Positions 6,431-13,907 of a DNA stretch of 20,830 nt are shown one piece after another. This stretch comes from UMGS1279 sp045577495 (lineage in GTDB: Bacteria; Bacillota; Clostridia; Oscillospirales; Acutalibacteraceae): contig JAZNIK010000055.1 of assembly GCA_045577495.1 (NCBI GenBank), positions 1 to 20,830 on the forward strand. Direction: 5' to 3'. Numbering within the stretch: position 1 is the stretch's first letter; every line of letters starts with the position of its first letter. The translations under genes were made by a program, and so were the position numbers. The notes under the pieces are model-generated. The model did no database searches. It saw only the letters and a program-made list of their open reading frames with translations, and was not told the DNA's origin.

Positions 6431-8125
6431 TTTTTTAAAAGAATCCTTAAGTGCTACTGTTCGGTTAATAATGATATTGTCATTAGTTGAATCGGTATCA
6501 ATGGTAAAATAGCCTTGACGCATAAACTGGAACACATCTCCAGCCTTAGCGTTAGCAACATCTGCCTCAATCTTTGCACCCTTAACAATCTGCAAGGAAT
6601 CGGGATTAAGATTATCAGCAAAGGAGGAAACACCCTCTTCATCCGATGGATTTTCAACCATAAACAAGCGGTCATAAAGGCGAACGGTAGCATCCTTTGC
6701 GGTTTTTGCAGACACCCAATGAAGTGTACCCTTAACCTTACGTCCGTCAGGTGCGTCACCGCCCTTTGTTTCGGGGTCGTAGGTGCAATGCACCGCTGTG
6801 ATATTACCTTCATCATCCTGTTCACAGGATACATATTTAATAAAATATGCACCCTTTAAGCGAACCTCTTTTTGAGGGCAAAGCCTAAAGTATTTACCGG
6901 GCGGGTCTAACATAAAATCGTCCTGCTCGATATAAATCTCTTTAGAGAAGGTAACCTCTTTAGTTCCAAGCTCGGGCTTGTTTGGGTTAATCTCAACCGG
7001 CAAAAGCTCGGTTTTATCCTCGGGATAGTTATCAATTATAACCTTGAGCGGTCTGATAACCGCCATAGCACGCTCGGCATTTTGGTTAAGATAATCACGC
7101 ACACAGGACTCAAAAAGGGCAAAATCTATAACGCTATATGCCTTAGAAACACCGATTTTTGAAACAAACTCCCTAACCGCCTCGGCAGGATAACCGCGAC
7201 GACGCATACCGCAAAGGGTCGCCATACGAGGATCGTCCCAACCGCTTACCAAATTATCTTGAACAAGCTTTAAGCACTTTCTTTTGCTTGTTAAGGTATA
7301 GTTAACGTTCATTCTTGCAAACTCTATCTGGCGGGGTGGTGTTTCAATATCAAGAGCCTTTAAGAACCAATCATAAAGAGGTCTGTGGTTTTCAAACTCT
7401 AATGAGCAAAGTGAGTGGGTTACACCCTCCTTAGCATCAGAAAGTGGGTGTGCAAAATCATACATAGGATAAACGCACCATTTATCCCCTGTTCTATGAT
7501 GCGAAACCTTCATAATGCGGTAGATAATGGGGTCACGCATATTTAGGTTTGGCGATGCCATATCAATTTTTGCTCTAAGTACCTTTGCACCATTTTCAAA
7601 CTCGCCCTTGGTCATACGCTCGAATAAATCTAAGTTTTCCTCAATAGAGCGGTTGCGATATGGGCTTTCGATACCTGCTTCGGTTAATGTACCACGATAC
7701 TCACGCATCTCGTCTGCGGTAAGGTCGCAAACAAAAGCCAAGCCTTTTTTAATAAGTTTAATGGCACACTCATATATAAAATCAAAATAATCCGATGCAA
7801 AGTAAACATTATCCCAATCAAAGCCAAGCCATTTAATATCCTCCATAATGGCATCAACATATTCTACGTCCTCTTTGGTGGGATTGGTATCGTCCAAACG
7901 CAAATTACAGGTTCCGCCATATTTTTCGGCGGTGCCAAAATCTATGCAGATTGCCTTTGCGTGACCTATATGCAAATATCCGTTAGGCTCGGGAGGAAAA
8001 CGGGTTTGCACCTTATTGTAAACACCATCTTTAAGGTCTTCATCTATAAAATCGTGAATAAAGTTACTTGCTACCGAAGATGCTGCCTCGGTATCGGTTG
8101 TGAGATTTAAGTTTTTTTCTTCCAT
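6428..8125 (-). CDS. glnS: Glutaminyl-tRNA synthetase
   Basis: Class I aminoacyl-tRNA synthetase charging tRNA-Gln directly with glutamine. It has 565 residues, normal for bacterial GlnRS. The HIGH motif is residues 52-55 in PPEPNGYLHIGHAKAI, and the KMSKS-equivalent is TSKRK at 279-283. GlnRS-type features include NLRLDDTNPTKEDVEYVDAI, VYPMYDFAHPLSDA and SLEFENHRPLYDWF, and the C-terminal half carries the anticodon-binding beta-barrels. AAGGAG precedes ATG 8125. It lies 26 nt after gltX and is almost certainly co-transcribed. Its TAA stop lies within the end of the inverted-repeat element. Confidence 0.97.
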   Translation of the reverse strand: MEEKNLNLTTDTEAASSVASNFIHDFIDEDLKDGVYNKVQTRFPPEPNGYLHIGHAKAICIDFGTAEKYGGTCNLRLDDTNPTKEDVEYVDAIMEDIKWLGFDWDNVYFASDYFDFIYECAIKLIKKGLAFVCDLTADEMREYRGTLTEAGIESPYRNRSIEENLDLFERMTKGEFENGAKVLRAKIDMASPNLNMRDPIIYRIMKVSHHRTGDKWCVYPMYDFAHPLSDAKEGVTHSLCSLEFENHRPLYDWFLKALDIETPPRQIEFARMNVNYTLTSKRKCLKLVQDNLVSGWDDPRMATLCGMRRRGYPAEAVREFVSKIGVSKAYSVIDFALFESCVRDYLNQNAERAMAVIRPLKVIIDNYPEDKTELLPVEINPNKPELGTKEVTFSKEIYIEQDDFMLDPPGKYFRLCPQKEVRLKGAYFIKYVSCEQDDEGNITAVHCTYDPETKGGDAPDGRKVKGTLHWVSAKTAKDATVRLYDRLFMVENPSDEEGVSSFADNLNPDSLQIVKGAKIEADVANAKAGDVFQFMRQGYFTIDTDSTNDNIIINRTVALKDSFKK

Positions 8126-8151
8126 TGTTTTCTCCTTAAAGGTATTATTTT

Positions 8152-9810
8152 TTAACCTTTATAAAATTCTATAGCATTCTCAATTCTTTTAATCGACTCT
8201 GCCTCGCCCAAGGTTTTCATAATCGAGCAAAGGTCGGGTGTGTTTACTCTGCCTGTAACAGCAAGGCGGATAAGTGTGCTAACATCACCGGGATGACCTT
8301 TATATTCCTCGGGAGATGCTTTATAGGTTTTCATATCGGGAGCAAAGTTAAACTGTGGACAAATTCCCTTGATTTTTTCAAACCACTCGCTTTGTTCGTC
8401 AAGCGGTGAATAAACCTTAATATACGCCTCTAAGAGTTTAACTGCATCCTCGTTAGATATTGCCTCGGGCTTTGGCTCAAAGGCAGGGGTAAAGGTTTCA
8501 CCAAAGAAATACTGTGAATAGGCTTCGGCATCGCTCCACTTTGCCAAATCTTTTCTGGGCTTTGGAACATCGCGGTCGATAGCAAAAATTTTGCCTGTGA
8601 ACTCTATGTCCTTTAATAAAAGCTCTGCAAAAGGTGTGTTAAACTGTTTTGCCCAATCGGTAATCTTTACGGTTACCTCATCCGACTTTTTGGTGCTTAT
8701 AATATTCCTAGAAACATCAAGCAGTTTTTGTGAATCAAAAAGCGCACCCGAAAGGCTCATCTTTTTAAGTTTAAAGGGGAATGCTTTATAGCTTTCGGTT
8801 TTGTTTGCCCTACGCCACTGCTCAAACTCAGAACTTGCAATGGTCATAAGATACTCAATAACTGCTTCGGGCGGAAAGCCCTCCTCCACAAAATATCTAA
8901 CTGCAGCCTCGGGGTCCTTGCGCTTTGAAATTTTGCGTTTGCCACCCTCATCCATCTTCATAATCGGTGCAACGTGGGCATATTTGGGTGTCTTAAAGCC
9001 TAAAATTCTAAAAAGCTCTAAATGCTTGGGCGTAGATGAAATCCACTCATCTCCACGAATAACGTGGGTTGTATGCATTAAATGGTCATCTACCGCATGG
9101 GCAAAATGATATGTTGGAATTCCATCTGATTTAAGCAAAACGAAATCTTCATCATTTTCGGGCATTTCGATTTTGCCTTTGATGCCATCGGTAAAGGTTA
9201 TTCTTCTATCCTCGCTACCGCCCGATTTTAAACGAACAACATATGGTTTGCCCTCATCAATTAGAGCCTTTGCCTCATCGTAACCTATGTTACGGTGACG
9301 AGCCCACTCACCGTGATAGCCTGTGCGTATTTTGTTTTTCTCCTGCTCAGTTCTTACTGCTTCGAGCTCCTCGGCAGTGCAAAAGCAGGGGTATGCCAAG
9401 CCTTGCTTTATAAGTTCCTTTACATAGCATTGGTAAATCTCTGCTCTGTCGCTTTGACGGTATGGACCATACTCGCCCTTTTGACCGTTAAAGGTAAAGC
9501 CCTCATCTAAATCTATGCCAAAGGTGTGAAGTCCGTTAACAATGTCCTCAGTGCCGCCCTCAACCTCACGCTTTTTGTCGGTATCTTCTATGCGAATATA
9601 CATAAGTCCGCCGCTACTATCGGCGGTAATACGATTAACAAGAGCCATAAACAAAACACCCAAATGCAGATATCCCGTAGGGCTTGGTGCAATACGGGTA
9701 ACCGCCGCTCCCTCGGGTAAATTACGTGCAGGATATTTGCTTTCATAATAATCGGGCGTATGTTTAATATTAGGTAGCAATAGCTCCGCTAATTTTTCAA
9801 ATTCTGTCAA
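8152..9810 (-). CDS. gltX: Glutamyl-tRNA synthetase
   Basis: Class I synthetase that charges tRNA-Glu, supplying protein and tetrapyrrole synthesis. The 552-residue product starts with the Rossmann domain RIAPSPTGYLHLG (motif at 49-52, HLGV). CFCTAEELEAVR near 142-153 corresponds to the zinc/SC-fold region, and KISKRKDPEAAVRYF at 293-307 is the KMSKS loop. It is longer than typical 480-500-residue bacterial GluRS, with extra sequence at the N-terminus and in the helical C-terminal region. This length is shared by a Clostridia subtype as far as I recall. The start is a TTG at 9810 with AGAGG 11 nt upstream; I see no in-frame ATG nearby. It is the first gene of the gltX-glnS transcript. Confidence 0.95.
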   Translation of the reverse strand: MTEFEKLAELLLPNIKHTPDYYESKYPARNLPEGAAVTRIAPSPTGYLHLGVLFMALVNRITADSSGGLMYIRIEDTDKKREVEGGTEDIVNGLHTFGIDLDEGFTFNGQKGEYGPYRQSDRAEIYQCYVKELIKQGLAYPCFCTAEELEAVRTEQEKNKIRTGYHGEWARHRNIGYDEAKALIDEGKPYVVRLKSGGSEDRRITFTDGIKGKIEMPENDEDFVLLKSDGIPTYHFAHAVDDHLMHTTHVIRGDEWISSTPKHLELFRILGFKTPKYAHVAPIMKMDEGGKRKISKRKDPEAAVRYFVEEGFPPEAVIEYLMTIASSEFEQWRRANKTESYKAFPFKLKKMSLSGALFDSQKLLDVSRNIISTKKSDEVTVKITDWAKQFNTPFAELLLKDIEFTGKIFAIDRDVPKPRKDLAKWSDAEAYSQYFFGETFTPAFEPKPEAISNEDAVKLLEAYIKVYSPLDEQSEWFEKIKGICPQFNFAPDMKTYKASPEEYKGHPGDVSTLIRLAVTGRVNTPDLCSIMKTLGEAESIKRIENAIEFYKG

Positions 9811-9842
9811 TTAAGGCACATCCTCTTTAAGTATACTTATAG

Positions 9843-9871
9843 ATAATACTATTATTGCAAATTTAGGGCAA
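9843..9871 (-). promoter_or_regulatory. Candidate gltX promoter
   Basis: A minus-strand TTGCCC (9866-9871), a 17-bp spacer and TATTAT (9843-9848) lie about 33 bp upstream of the gltX start. The match is moderate (four of six and five of six). I see no T-box or other leader structure. Confidence 0.5.
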
Positions 9872-9923
9872 AATTACAACCATATTTTTCAATTTTTTTA
9901 AATTTATTTTAAAAATACAGTTG

Positions 9924-9952
9924 TTGACTTTTACGCTTTAATGTGTTAATAT
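9924..9952 (+). promoter_or_regulatory. Promoter of the YerC-like regulator gene
   Basis: TTGACT (9924-9929), a 17-bp spacer and TAATAT (9947-9952) lie about 45 bp upstream of the ATG at 9998. The -10 region is part of a palindromic A/T run (TAATATATTAATATA) that could be a site for the encoded TrpR-like repressor. GGAGG precedes the start codon. Confidence 0.65.
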
Positions 9953-9997
9953 ATTAATATATGAAAATATGAAAATACATTCGCGGAGGCTTTTGTA

Positions 9998-10288
9998 ATG
10001 ATAAATCTTAAAAACGAAATGACAGACCATTTTTTTGAGGCTATTTTAACCCTTAAAACTGTGGATGAGTGTTACAAATTTTTTGAGGATGTTTGCACCA
10101 TTAAGGAAATTAAGGCATTATCCCAACGCCTAGAGGTTGCAAAAATGCTTAAAGATAAATGCATTTATAGTGATATTGTTGCAAAAACAGGTGCCAGCAC
10201 AGCAACCATAAGCCGAGTTAACCGCTCTTTAGCATATGGCACAGACGGATACGATATTGTTTTAAAAAGGTTAGAAGAGAAAAAATAG
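9998..10288 (+). CDS. YerC/YecD family TrpR-like DNA-binding protein
   Basis: A 96-residue helix-turn-helix protein of the TrpR-related YerC/YecD family. It is all-helical, with the conserved segment FFEDVCTIKEIKALSQRLEVA followed by the helix-turn-helix around residues 55-80 (YSDIVAKTGASTATISRVNR) and the family ending LAYGTDGYDIVLKRL. The length is normal. The physiological ligand of this family is not well established. It is divergent from gltX and has its own promoter and terminator, so it is a single-gene unit. The A/T palindrome over its -10 box may be an autoregulatory site. Confidence 0.93.
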   Translation: MINLKNEMTDHFFEAILTLKTVDECYKFFEDVCTIKEIKALSQRLEVAKMLKDKCIYSDIVAKTGASTATISRVNRSLAYGTDGYDIVLKRLEEKK

Positions 10289-10289
10289 T

Positions 10290-10340
10290 TTTTAAGCCGC
10301 ACGGTTTTATGCTGAGGTGCCATAAAGCGTGCGGCTTTTA
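10290..10340 (+). terminator. Rho-independent terminator of the yerC-like gene
   Basis: GCCGCACG (10296-10303) pairs exactly with CGTGCGGC (10328-10335). Inner TTTATG/CATAAA lengthens the stem, and TTTT follows. It sits just after the stop codon. Confidence 0.88.
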
Positions 10341-10366
10341 CATATATTAGTGTAGGAGATGATGCT

Positions 10367-10876
10367 ATGAGTTTTAAGGAAGTATCGGTAGAAAGCATTA
10401 ATGAAAATTTTATAAAAAACATAGGCACCGAATGGATGCTTATAACAGCAGGCGATAAAAACAAATATAATATGATGACTGCGAGTTGGGGCTTTACAGG
10501 TGTTATGTGGGGCTTTAACTGTGCCGTTGCGGCTATCCGCCCACAGCGTTATACCCTTGAATTTGTGGAGAAAGAAAAATATTATACCCTATCTTTCTAT
10601 GGTGATGATAAAAAGCTTCACGGCATTTGCGGAAAAAAGTCGGGCAGAGATATAAACAAAACTATCGAGACGGGACTCACCCCTATATTCGATACTGACA
10701 CCAACGCCCCATATTTTAACGAGGCAAGGCTCGTTTTAATCTGTGAAAAGGTTTATGAACAAAGCCTTGATGCAAATGGATTTTTGGATAAAAGCATTTG
10801 CGATAGTGTATATCCCCAAAAGGACTATCACAAAATGATTTATGGAAAAATCGTTAAAGCACTTGTTAAGGAATAA
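10367..10876 (+). CDS. Flavin reductase family protein (FMN-binding split barrel)
   Basis: A 169-residue protein resembling the flavin reductase-like/FMN-binding split-barrel family found in anaerobic Firmicutes. The likely flavin-binding strands are in EWMLITAGDKNKYNMMTASWGF near residues 22-43, followed by AAIRPQRYTLEFVEKEKYYTLSFYG and a GKKSGRD segment. Members bind FMN and may transfer electrons between NAD(P)H and flavin; the natural substrate is unknown. GTAGGAG lies 8 nt before the ATG. It is downstream of the yerC terminator and has its own terminator after it. A separate promoter is not clear. Confidence 0.88.
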   Translation: MSFKEVSVESINENFIKNIGTEWMLITAGDKNKYNMMTASWGFTGVMWGFNCAVAAIRPQRYTLEFVEKEKYYTLSFYGDDKKLHGICGKKSGRDINKTIETGLTPIFDTDTNAPYFNEARLVLICEKVYEQSLDANGFLDKSICDSVYPQKDYHKMIYGKIVKALVKE

Positions 10877-10880
10877 TTAA

Positions 10881-10915
10881 ACCGCCGTCGATTTGAGTTG
10901 ACGGCGGTTGTTTTG
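10881..10915 (+). terminator. Rho-independent terminator of the flavin reductase gene
   Basis: ACCGCCGTC (10881-10889) and GACGGCGGT (10900-10908) form a perfect 9-bp stem around a 10-nt loop, followed by TGTTTTGTC. It separates this gene from the lysine riboswitch promoter 21 bp further on. Confidence 0.88.
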
Positions 10916-10935
10916 TCAAATAGTGTAACTTTTTG

Positions 10936-10964
10936 TTGACATATTGTTTATAGTGTGTTAACAT
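10936..10964 (+). promoter_or_regulatory. Promoter of the lysine riboswitch leader
   Basis: A perfect TTGACA (10936-10941), a 17-bp spacer and TAACAT (10959-10964) place transcription start near 10971, a few bases before the riboswitch P1 stem. Confidence 0.82.
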
Positions 10965-10974
10965 TTAGTTACTT

Positions 10975-11130
10975 GATAGAGGTGCGTTGTTTATCAGTAA
11001 TCTATATAACGTGCAAGTAACACAGTAGATGAAAGGAACCAACGCCGAAGTAATATAAATTTTCTTGGGTTTATATTGCTGGTTGATAGTAGAATATGCT
11101 ATCGACTGTCACATTCCGTGGAGCGCTATC
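10975..11130 (+). ncRNA. Lysine riboswitch aptamer (L box)
   Basis: The order and wording of conserved lysine-aptamer blocks is clear: GATAGAGGTGCG, ATCAGTAA, GATGAAAGGAACC, GCCGAAG, GGTTGATAG, CTGTCAC and GTGGAGCGCTATC. GATAG at the 5' end pairs with CTATC at the 3' end as P1. The aptamer is followed by a potential antiterminator helix (TGACAAA 11132-11138 with TTTGTCA 11152-11158) and by a terminator. Lysine binding should promote termination and so reduce expression of the NhaC-family gene. The aptamer is full length. Confidence 0.95.
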
Positions 11131-11156
11131 TTTGACAAATTTTGTGGGATTTTTGT

Positions 11157-11195
11157 CACAGTTGCCTTTGCGGTAACTGTGTTTTTTTATTTTTA
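11157..11195 (+). terminator. Riboswitch-controlled terminator before the NhaC gene
   Basis: CACAGTTGCC (11157-11166) pairs with GGTAACTGTG (11172-11181), ten pairs including one G-U, around TTTGC. A long T-run follows at 11182-11188. Its left edge overlaps TTTGTCA of the alternative helix, giving mutually exclusive structures as expected for the lysine riboswitch expression platform. Confidence 0.9.
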
Positions 11196-11216
11196 AAAAT
11201 TTTAGGAGGTATAAAA

Positions 11217-12845
11217 ATGACAGTTAAAAAACTAATCCCTAAGCTTTTGATCGTTTTGTTTGTTATCGGATTTGGTGTGCTCTGTGCTTTCACAGGCGAT
11301 ATTATGAGTCCAGTAGGAACATTATGGTCACTATTCCCACCCGTTGTTGCAATCGGTCTTGCACTTATTACAAAAGAGGTTTATTCCTCACTTTTTGTCG
11401 GTATTGTAGTAGGTGGCTTGCTTGCAACAAAATTTAACCCAATACATACTATTGACTCGGTTACATCAGATGGTTTAATCGCATCTGTTTCGGGTACTGC
11501 AGGCATCTTTGCATTCCTTGTTTTGTTAGGCATTATTGTTGCTCTTCTTAACAAGGCAGGTGGTTCTCGTGCTTTTGGCAACTGGGCAGCAAAACACGTT
11601 AAGGGCAAAATTGGTGCTTCTATTGCCACTTTCCTTTTTGGTGTTTTGATTTTTATTGACGACTATTTTAACTGCCTTACAGTTGGCGCAGTTATGCGCC
11701 CCGTAACCGATAAGGCAAAAATTTCACGTGCAAAGCTTTCTTATTTAATTGATGCTACAGCCGCTCCCGTTTGTATGATAGCACCTATCTCATCTTGGGC
11801 TGCAGCAGTTGCTTCCTACGCTCCCGAGGGAGAGGGTATTGCACTTTTCTGCAAGGCTATCCCCTATAACTTCTATTCACTTCTTACCTTTGTTTTTATT
11901 ATTGCAATTACGCTTATGAAGTTTGACTATGGCCCAATGAAACTCCACGAAATGAACGCATTAAAGGGCGATTTGTTCACCACAGGAGAGAGCGCTAACG
12001 CAAACGACGAAGAAGAGGTTGTTAACACCAAGGCAAAGGTTATCGACCTTATTGTTCCAATCGTTTTCCTTATTGGTATTTGCGTATTTGCACTTTTCTA
12101 TGTTGGTCGTTGTATGGGCGAGGAGTGGGTATTCGCTTCTGCCAACTATGATGCATCTCTCAACTTTATTGATGCATTCTCCAACACCGATGCTACTGTT
12201 GGTCTTCCTTGGGGTGGCTTAGTTGCTTTAGTTTTGGTTATTATCTACTTTATTGCAAGACGCCTTGTTACCTTTAAAGAAGCTATGGAGTGCATTCCCA
12301 AAGGCTTTATTGCAATGGTTCCCGCTATTTTAATTCTTACAATGGCAACCTCTCTTAAAAATATGACCGGTCTTTTAGATTCTGATACCTTTGTTCAAGA
12401 GGCATTGGCTTCTGCCGGTTCTTTAAATAACTTCTTACCCGCTATTATATTCCTTGTGGCTTGCGGTATTGCTTTTGCAACAGGAACCTCTTGGGGTACT
12501 TTTGGTATTCTTATTCCTATTGTTCTTAGCATCTTCCCCGCAGGTAGCACGGTTGGTATTATTGGTATGTCTGCCTGCCTTGCAGGTGCAGTTTGCGGTG
12601 ACCACTGCTCACCAATTTCAGATACAACCATTATGTCCTCTGCCGGCTCACAGTGCAACCACATTAACCACGTTTCAACACAGTTGCCATACGCACTTAC
12701 CGTTGCGGCAATTTCGTTTGTAAACTTCCTAATTGCTCCGTTTATTCAAAACGCTTGGCTCTGCCTTGCAATCGGAGTTGTTATGACTGTTGCAGTTTTG
12801 TTTGTTATCAAAGCCGTATCAAGCAAAAAGACTGTTAACGCATAA
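11217..12845 (+). CDS. NhaC-family antiporter, probable lysine transporter
   Basis: A 542-residue NhaC-superfamily membrane protein with about 11-13 hydrophobic helices. Family signatures are visible: FIDDYFNCLTVGAVMRPVTD and DATAAPVCMIAPISSWAA in the first half, and GTSWGTFGILIPI and GDHCSPISDTTIMSSAG in the second. The frame is open from 11142, but that start lies inside the terminator leader. ATG 11217 has AGGAGG 7 nt before it and follows the riboswitch. Lysine-riboswitch-controlled NhaC-like genes have been proposed as lysine permeases (LysW) by comparative genomics. I infer lysine uptake or exchange here; Na+/H+ antiport is the family default. It is the only gene in its transcript. Confidence 0.93.
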   Translation: MTVKKLIPKLLIVLFVIGFGVLCAFTGDIMSPVGTLWSLFPPVVAIGLALITKEVYSSLFVGIVVGGLLATKFNPIHTIDSVTSDGLIASVSGTAGIFAFLVLLGIIVALLNKAGGSRAFGNWAAKHVKGKIGASIATFLFGVLIFIDDYFNCLTVGAVMRPVTDKAKISRAKLSYLIDATAAPVCMIAPISSWAAAVASYAPEGEGIALFCKAIPYNFYSLLTFVFIIAITLMKFDYGPMKLHEMNALKGDLFTTGESANANDEEEVVNTKAKVIDLIVPIVFLIGICVFALFYVGRCMGEEWVFASANYDASLNFIDAFSNTDATVGLPWGGLVALVLVIIYFIARRLVTFKEAMECIPKGFIAMVPAILILTMATSLKNMTGLLDSDTFVQEALASAGSLNNFLPAIIFLVACGIAFATGTSWGTFGILIPIVLSIFPAGSTVGIIGMSACLAGAVCGDHCSPISDTTIMSSAGSQCNHINHVSTQLPYALTVAAISFVNFLIAPFIQNAWLCLAIGVVMTVAVLFVIKAVSSKKTVNA

Positions 12846-12863
12846 AAAGTTAGTATAAATATT

Positions 12864-12906
12864 AAAGCCACCTAAGGCAACATTTGTTGCTTTAGGTGGC
12901 TTTTTT
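12864..12906. terminator. Bidirectional terminator between the NhaC and pfkB genes
   Basis: AAGCCACCTAAGGCAACA and TTGTTGCTTTAGGTGGCTT form a long stem with a short loop, flanked by T-runs on the plus side and by TTTAATATTT on the minus side. It serves two convergent genes; the T-run runs into the pfkB stop codon. Confidence 0.9.
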
Positions 12907-13801
12907 ACATCAAATCAAATATTTCGCTTTTAGCTGCCAGACCCTCTTTTGCGGCGGTTGCACTACCTGCGGCTACCGCTAGTTTTAGTGCATAATCATA
13001 ACCTTTGTTTACCCCTGAGATAAACCCTGCTACTGCCGAGTCCCCCGCGGCAACGGTGTTTATTGGGTTGATTTTTGGAGCCTTTTGGTGATAGTAATTT
13101 CCATCCTCATCTAACAGTAATGCCCCCTCAGAGCCGAGAGATACCAAAATATTTTTTGCACCCTTTTGCCTTAACTGCTCTGCTGCCTTTTTAATATCGT
13201 CCAGGGTGCTTAATTTTTTACCCACAAGTTGTTCCAGCTCGCTTTTGTTAGGCTTAATTAAAAATGGCTTGTTGGGTAATGCGTTTAACAAAAGTTCACC
13301 CGTTGCATCCACCAGAATTTTCACATCCTTGTGGCTTAGCCGCTTTGAAATCTCGCTATAAATGTTTGGCGAAACACCCTTTGGCACACTTCCCGACAAA
13401 ACAATCATATCACTTGTTTTTACTCTCTTTAATTTTTTAAAAAGCCTATCTATATCCTCTTTTGTTATTTTAGGCCCTACTGCATTTATTTCGGTTTCGG
13501 GAGTATCCTTTATTTTAACATTTATACGGGTGTTGCCTGATTTTAAACGAACAAAATCGCTTTTTACACCCTGTTTTTTTATTTCTTTTTCTAGCACCTT
13601 ACCTGTAAAACCGCCAACAAAACCAAGTGCTACAGTTTTAATTCCGAAAGACTGCAAAACAAAGGAAACATTTATCCCCTTTCCACCAAACTGCAAGGTT
13701 TCTTTTTTTGAGCGGTTTGTTTCACCCTGTTTTACGCCATTTGTATACATTAAATAATCAAGTGCAGGATTAAAGGTTACTGTATAAACTGTAAAAGACA
13801 T
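12905..13801 (-). CDS. pfkB: PfkB-family sugar-phosphate kinase (1-phosphofructokinase type)
   Basis: A 298-residue ribokinase/PfkB-fold kinase of the FruK/LacC branch, expected to phosphorylate fructose 1-phosphate or tagatose 6-phosphate to the bisphosphate with ATP. It starts TVTFNPALDYLMY. GGKGINVS at 39-46 is the sugar-binding motif, and the C-terminal signature is TVAAGDSAVAGF with the catalytic base Asp254. The first Gly of the usual GAGD is Ala. ATG 13801 is preceded by GGGAG; an upstream TTG at 13822 overlaps the promoter -10 and is not a start. No fru PTS or DeoR-type regulator is nearby, so substrate assignment rests on sequence type only. Confidence 0.92.
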   Translation of the reverse strand: MSFTVYTVTFNPALDYLMYTNGVKQGETNRSKKETLQFGGKGINVSFVLQSFGIKTVALGFVGGFTGKVLEKEIKKQGVKSDFVRLKSGNTRINVKIKDTPETEINAVGPKITKEDIDRLFKKLKRVKTSDMIVLSGSVPKGVSPNIYSEISKRLSHKDVKILVDATGELLLNALPNKPFLIKPNKSELEQLVGKKLSTLDDIKKAAEQLRQKGAKNILVSLGSEGALLLDEDGNYYHQKAPKINPINTVAAGDSAVAGFISGVNKGYDYALKLAVAAGSATAAKEGLAAKSEIFDLM

Positions 13802-13821
13802 TATTATCAACTCCCTATTCA

Positions 13822-13850
13822 ATTATAAGGCTTTAAAAGAAAAAAGTAAA
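13822..13850 (-). promoter_or_regulatory. Promoter of the pfkB gene
   Basis: A minus-strand TTTACT (13845-13850), a 17-bp spacer and a perfect TATAAT (13822-13827) lie 20 bp upstream of the ATG. Confidence 0.75.
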
Positions 13851-13856
13851 GCACAT

Positions 13857-13902
13857 AAAAGCACCCACAAAACCTTTAAATTCGAGTTTTGTAGGTGCTT
13901 TT
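13857..13902 (-). terminator. Rho-independent terminator of the aminotransferase gene
   Basis: AAAAGCACCCACAAAAC (13857-13873) and GTTTTGTAGGTGCTTTT (13886-13902) pair along 17 bp with one mismatch or wobble. The stem ends in T-rich flanks on the minus strand. It begins a few bases after the aminotransferase stop. Confidence 0.85.
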
Positions 13903-13907
13903 GAAGT

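Noticed and set aside
11142..11216. Upstream extension of the NhaC reading frame
   Set aside because: These codons overlap the riboswitch terminator hairpin and T-run; the ATG at 11217 has a strong AGGAGG site.
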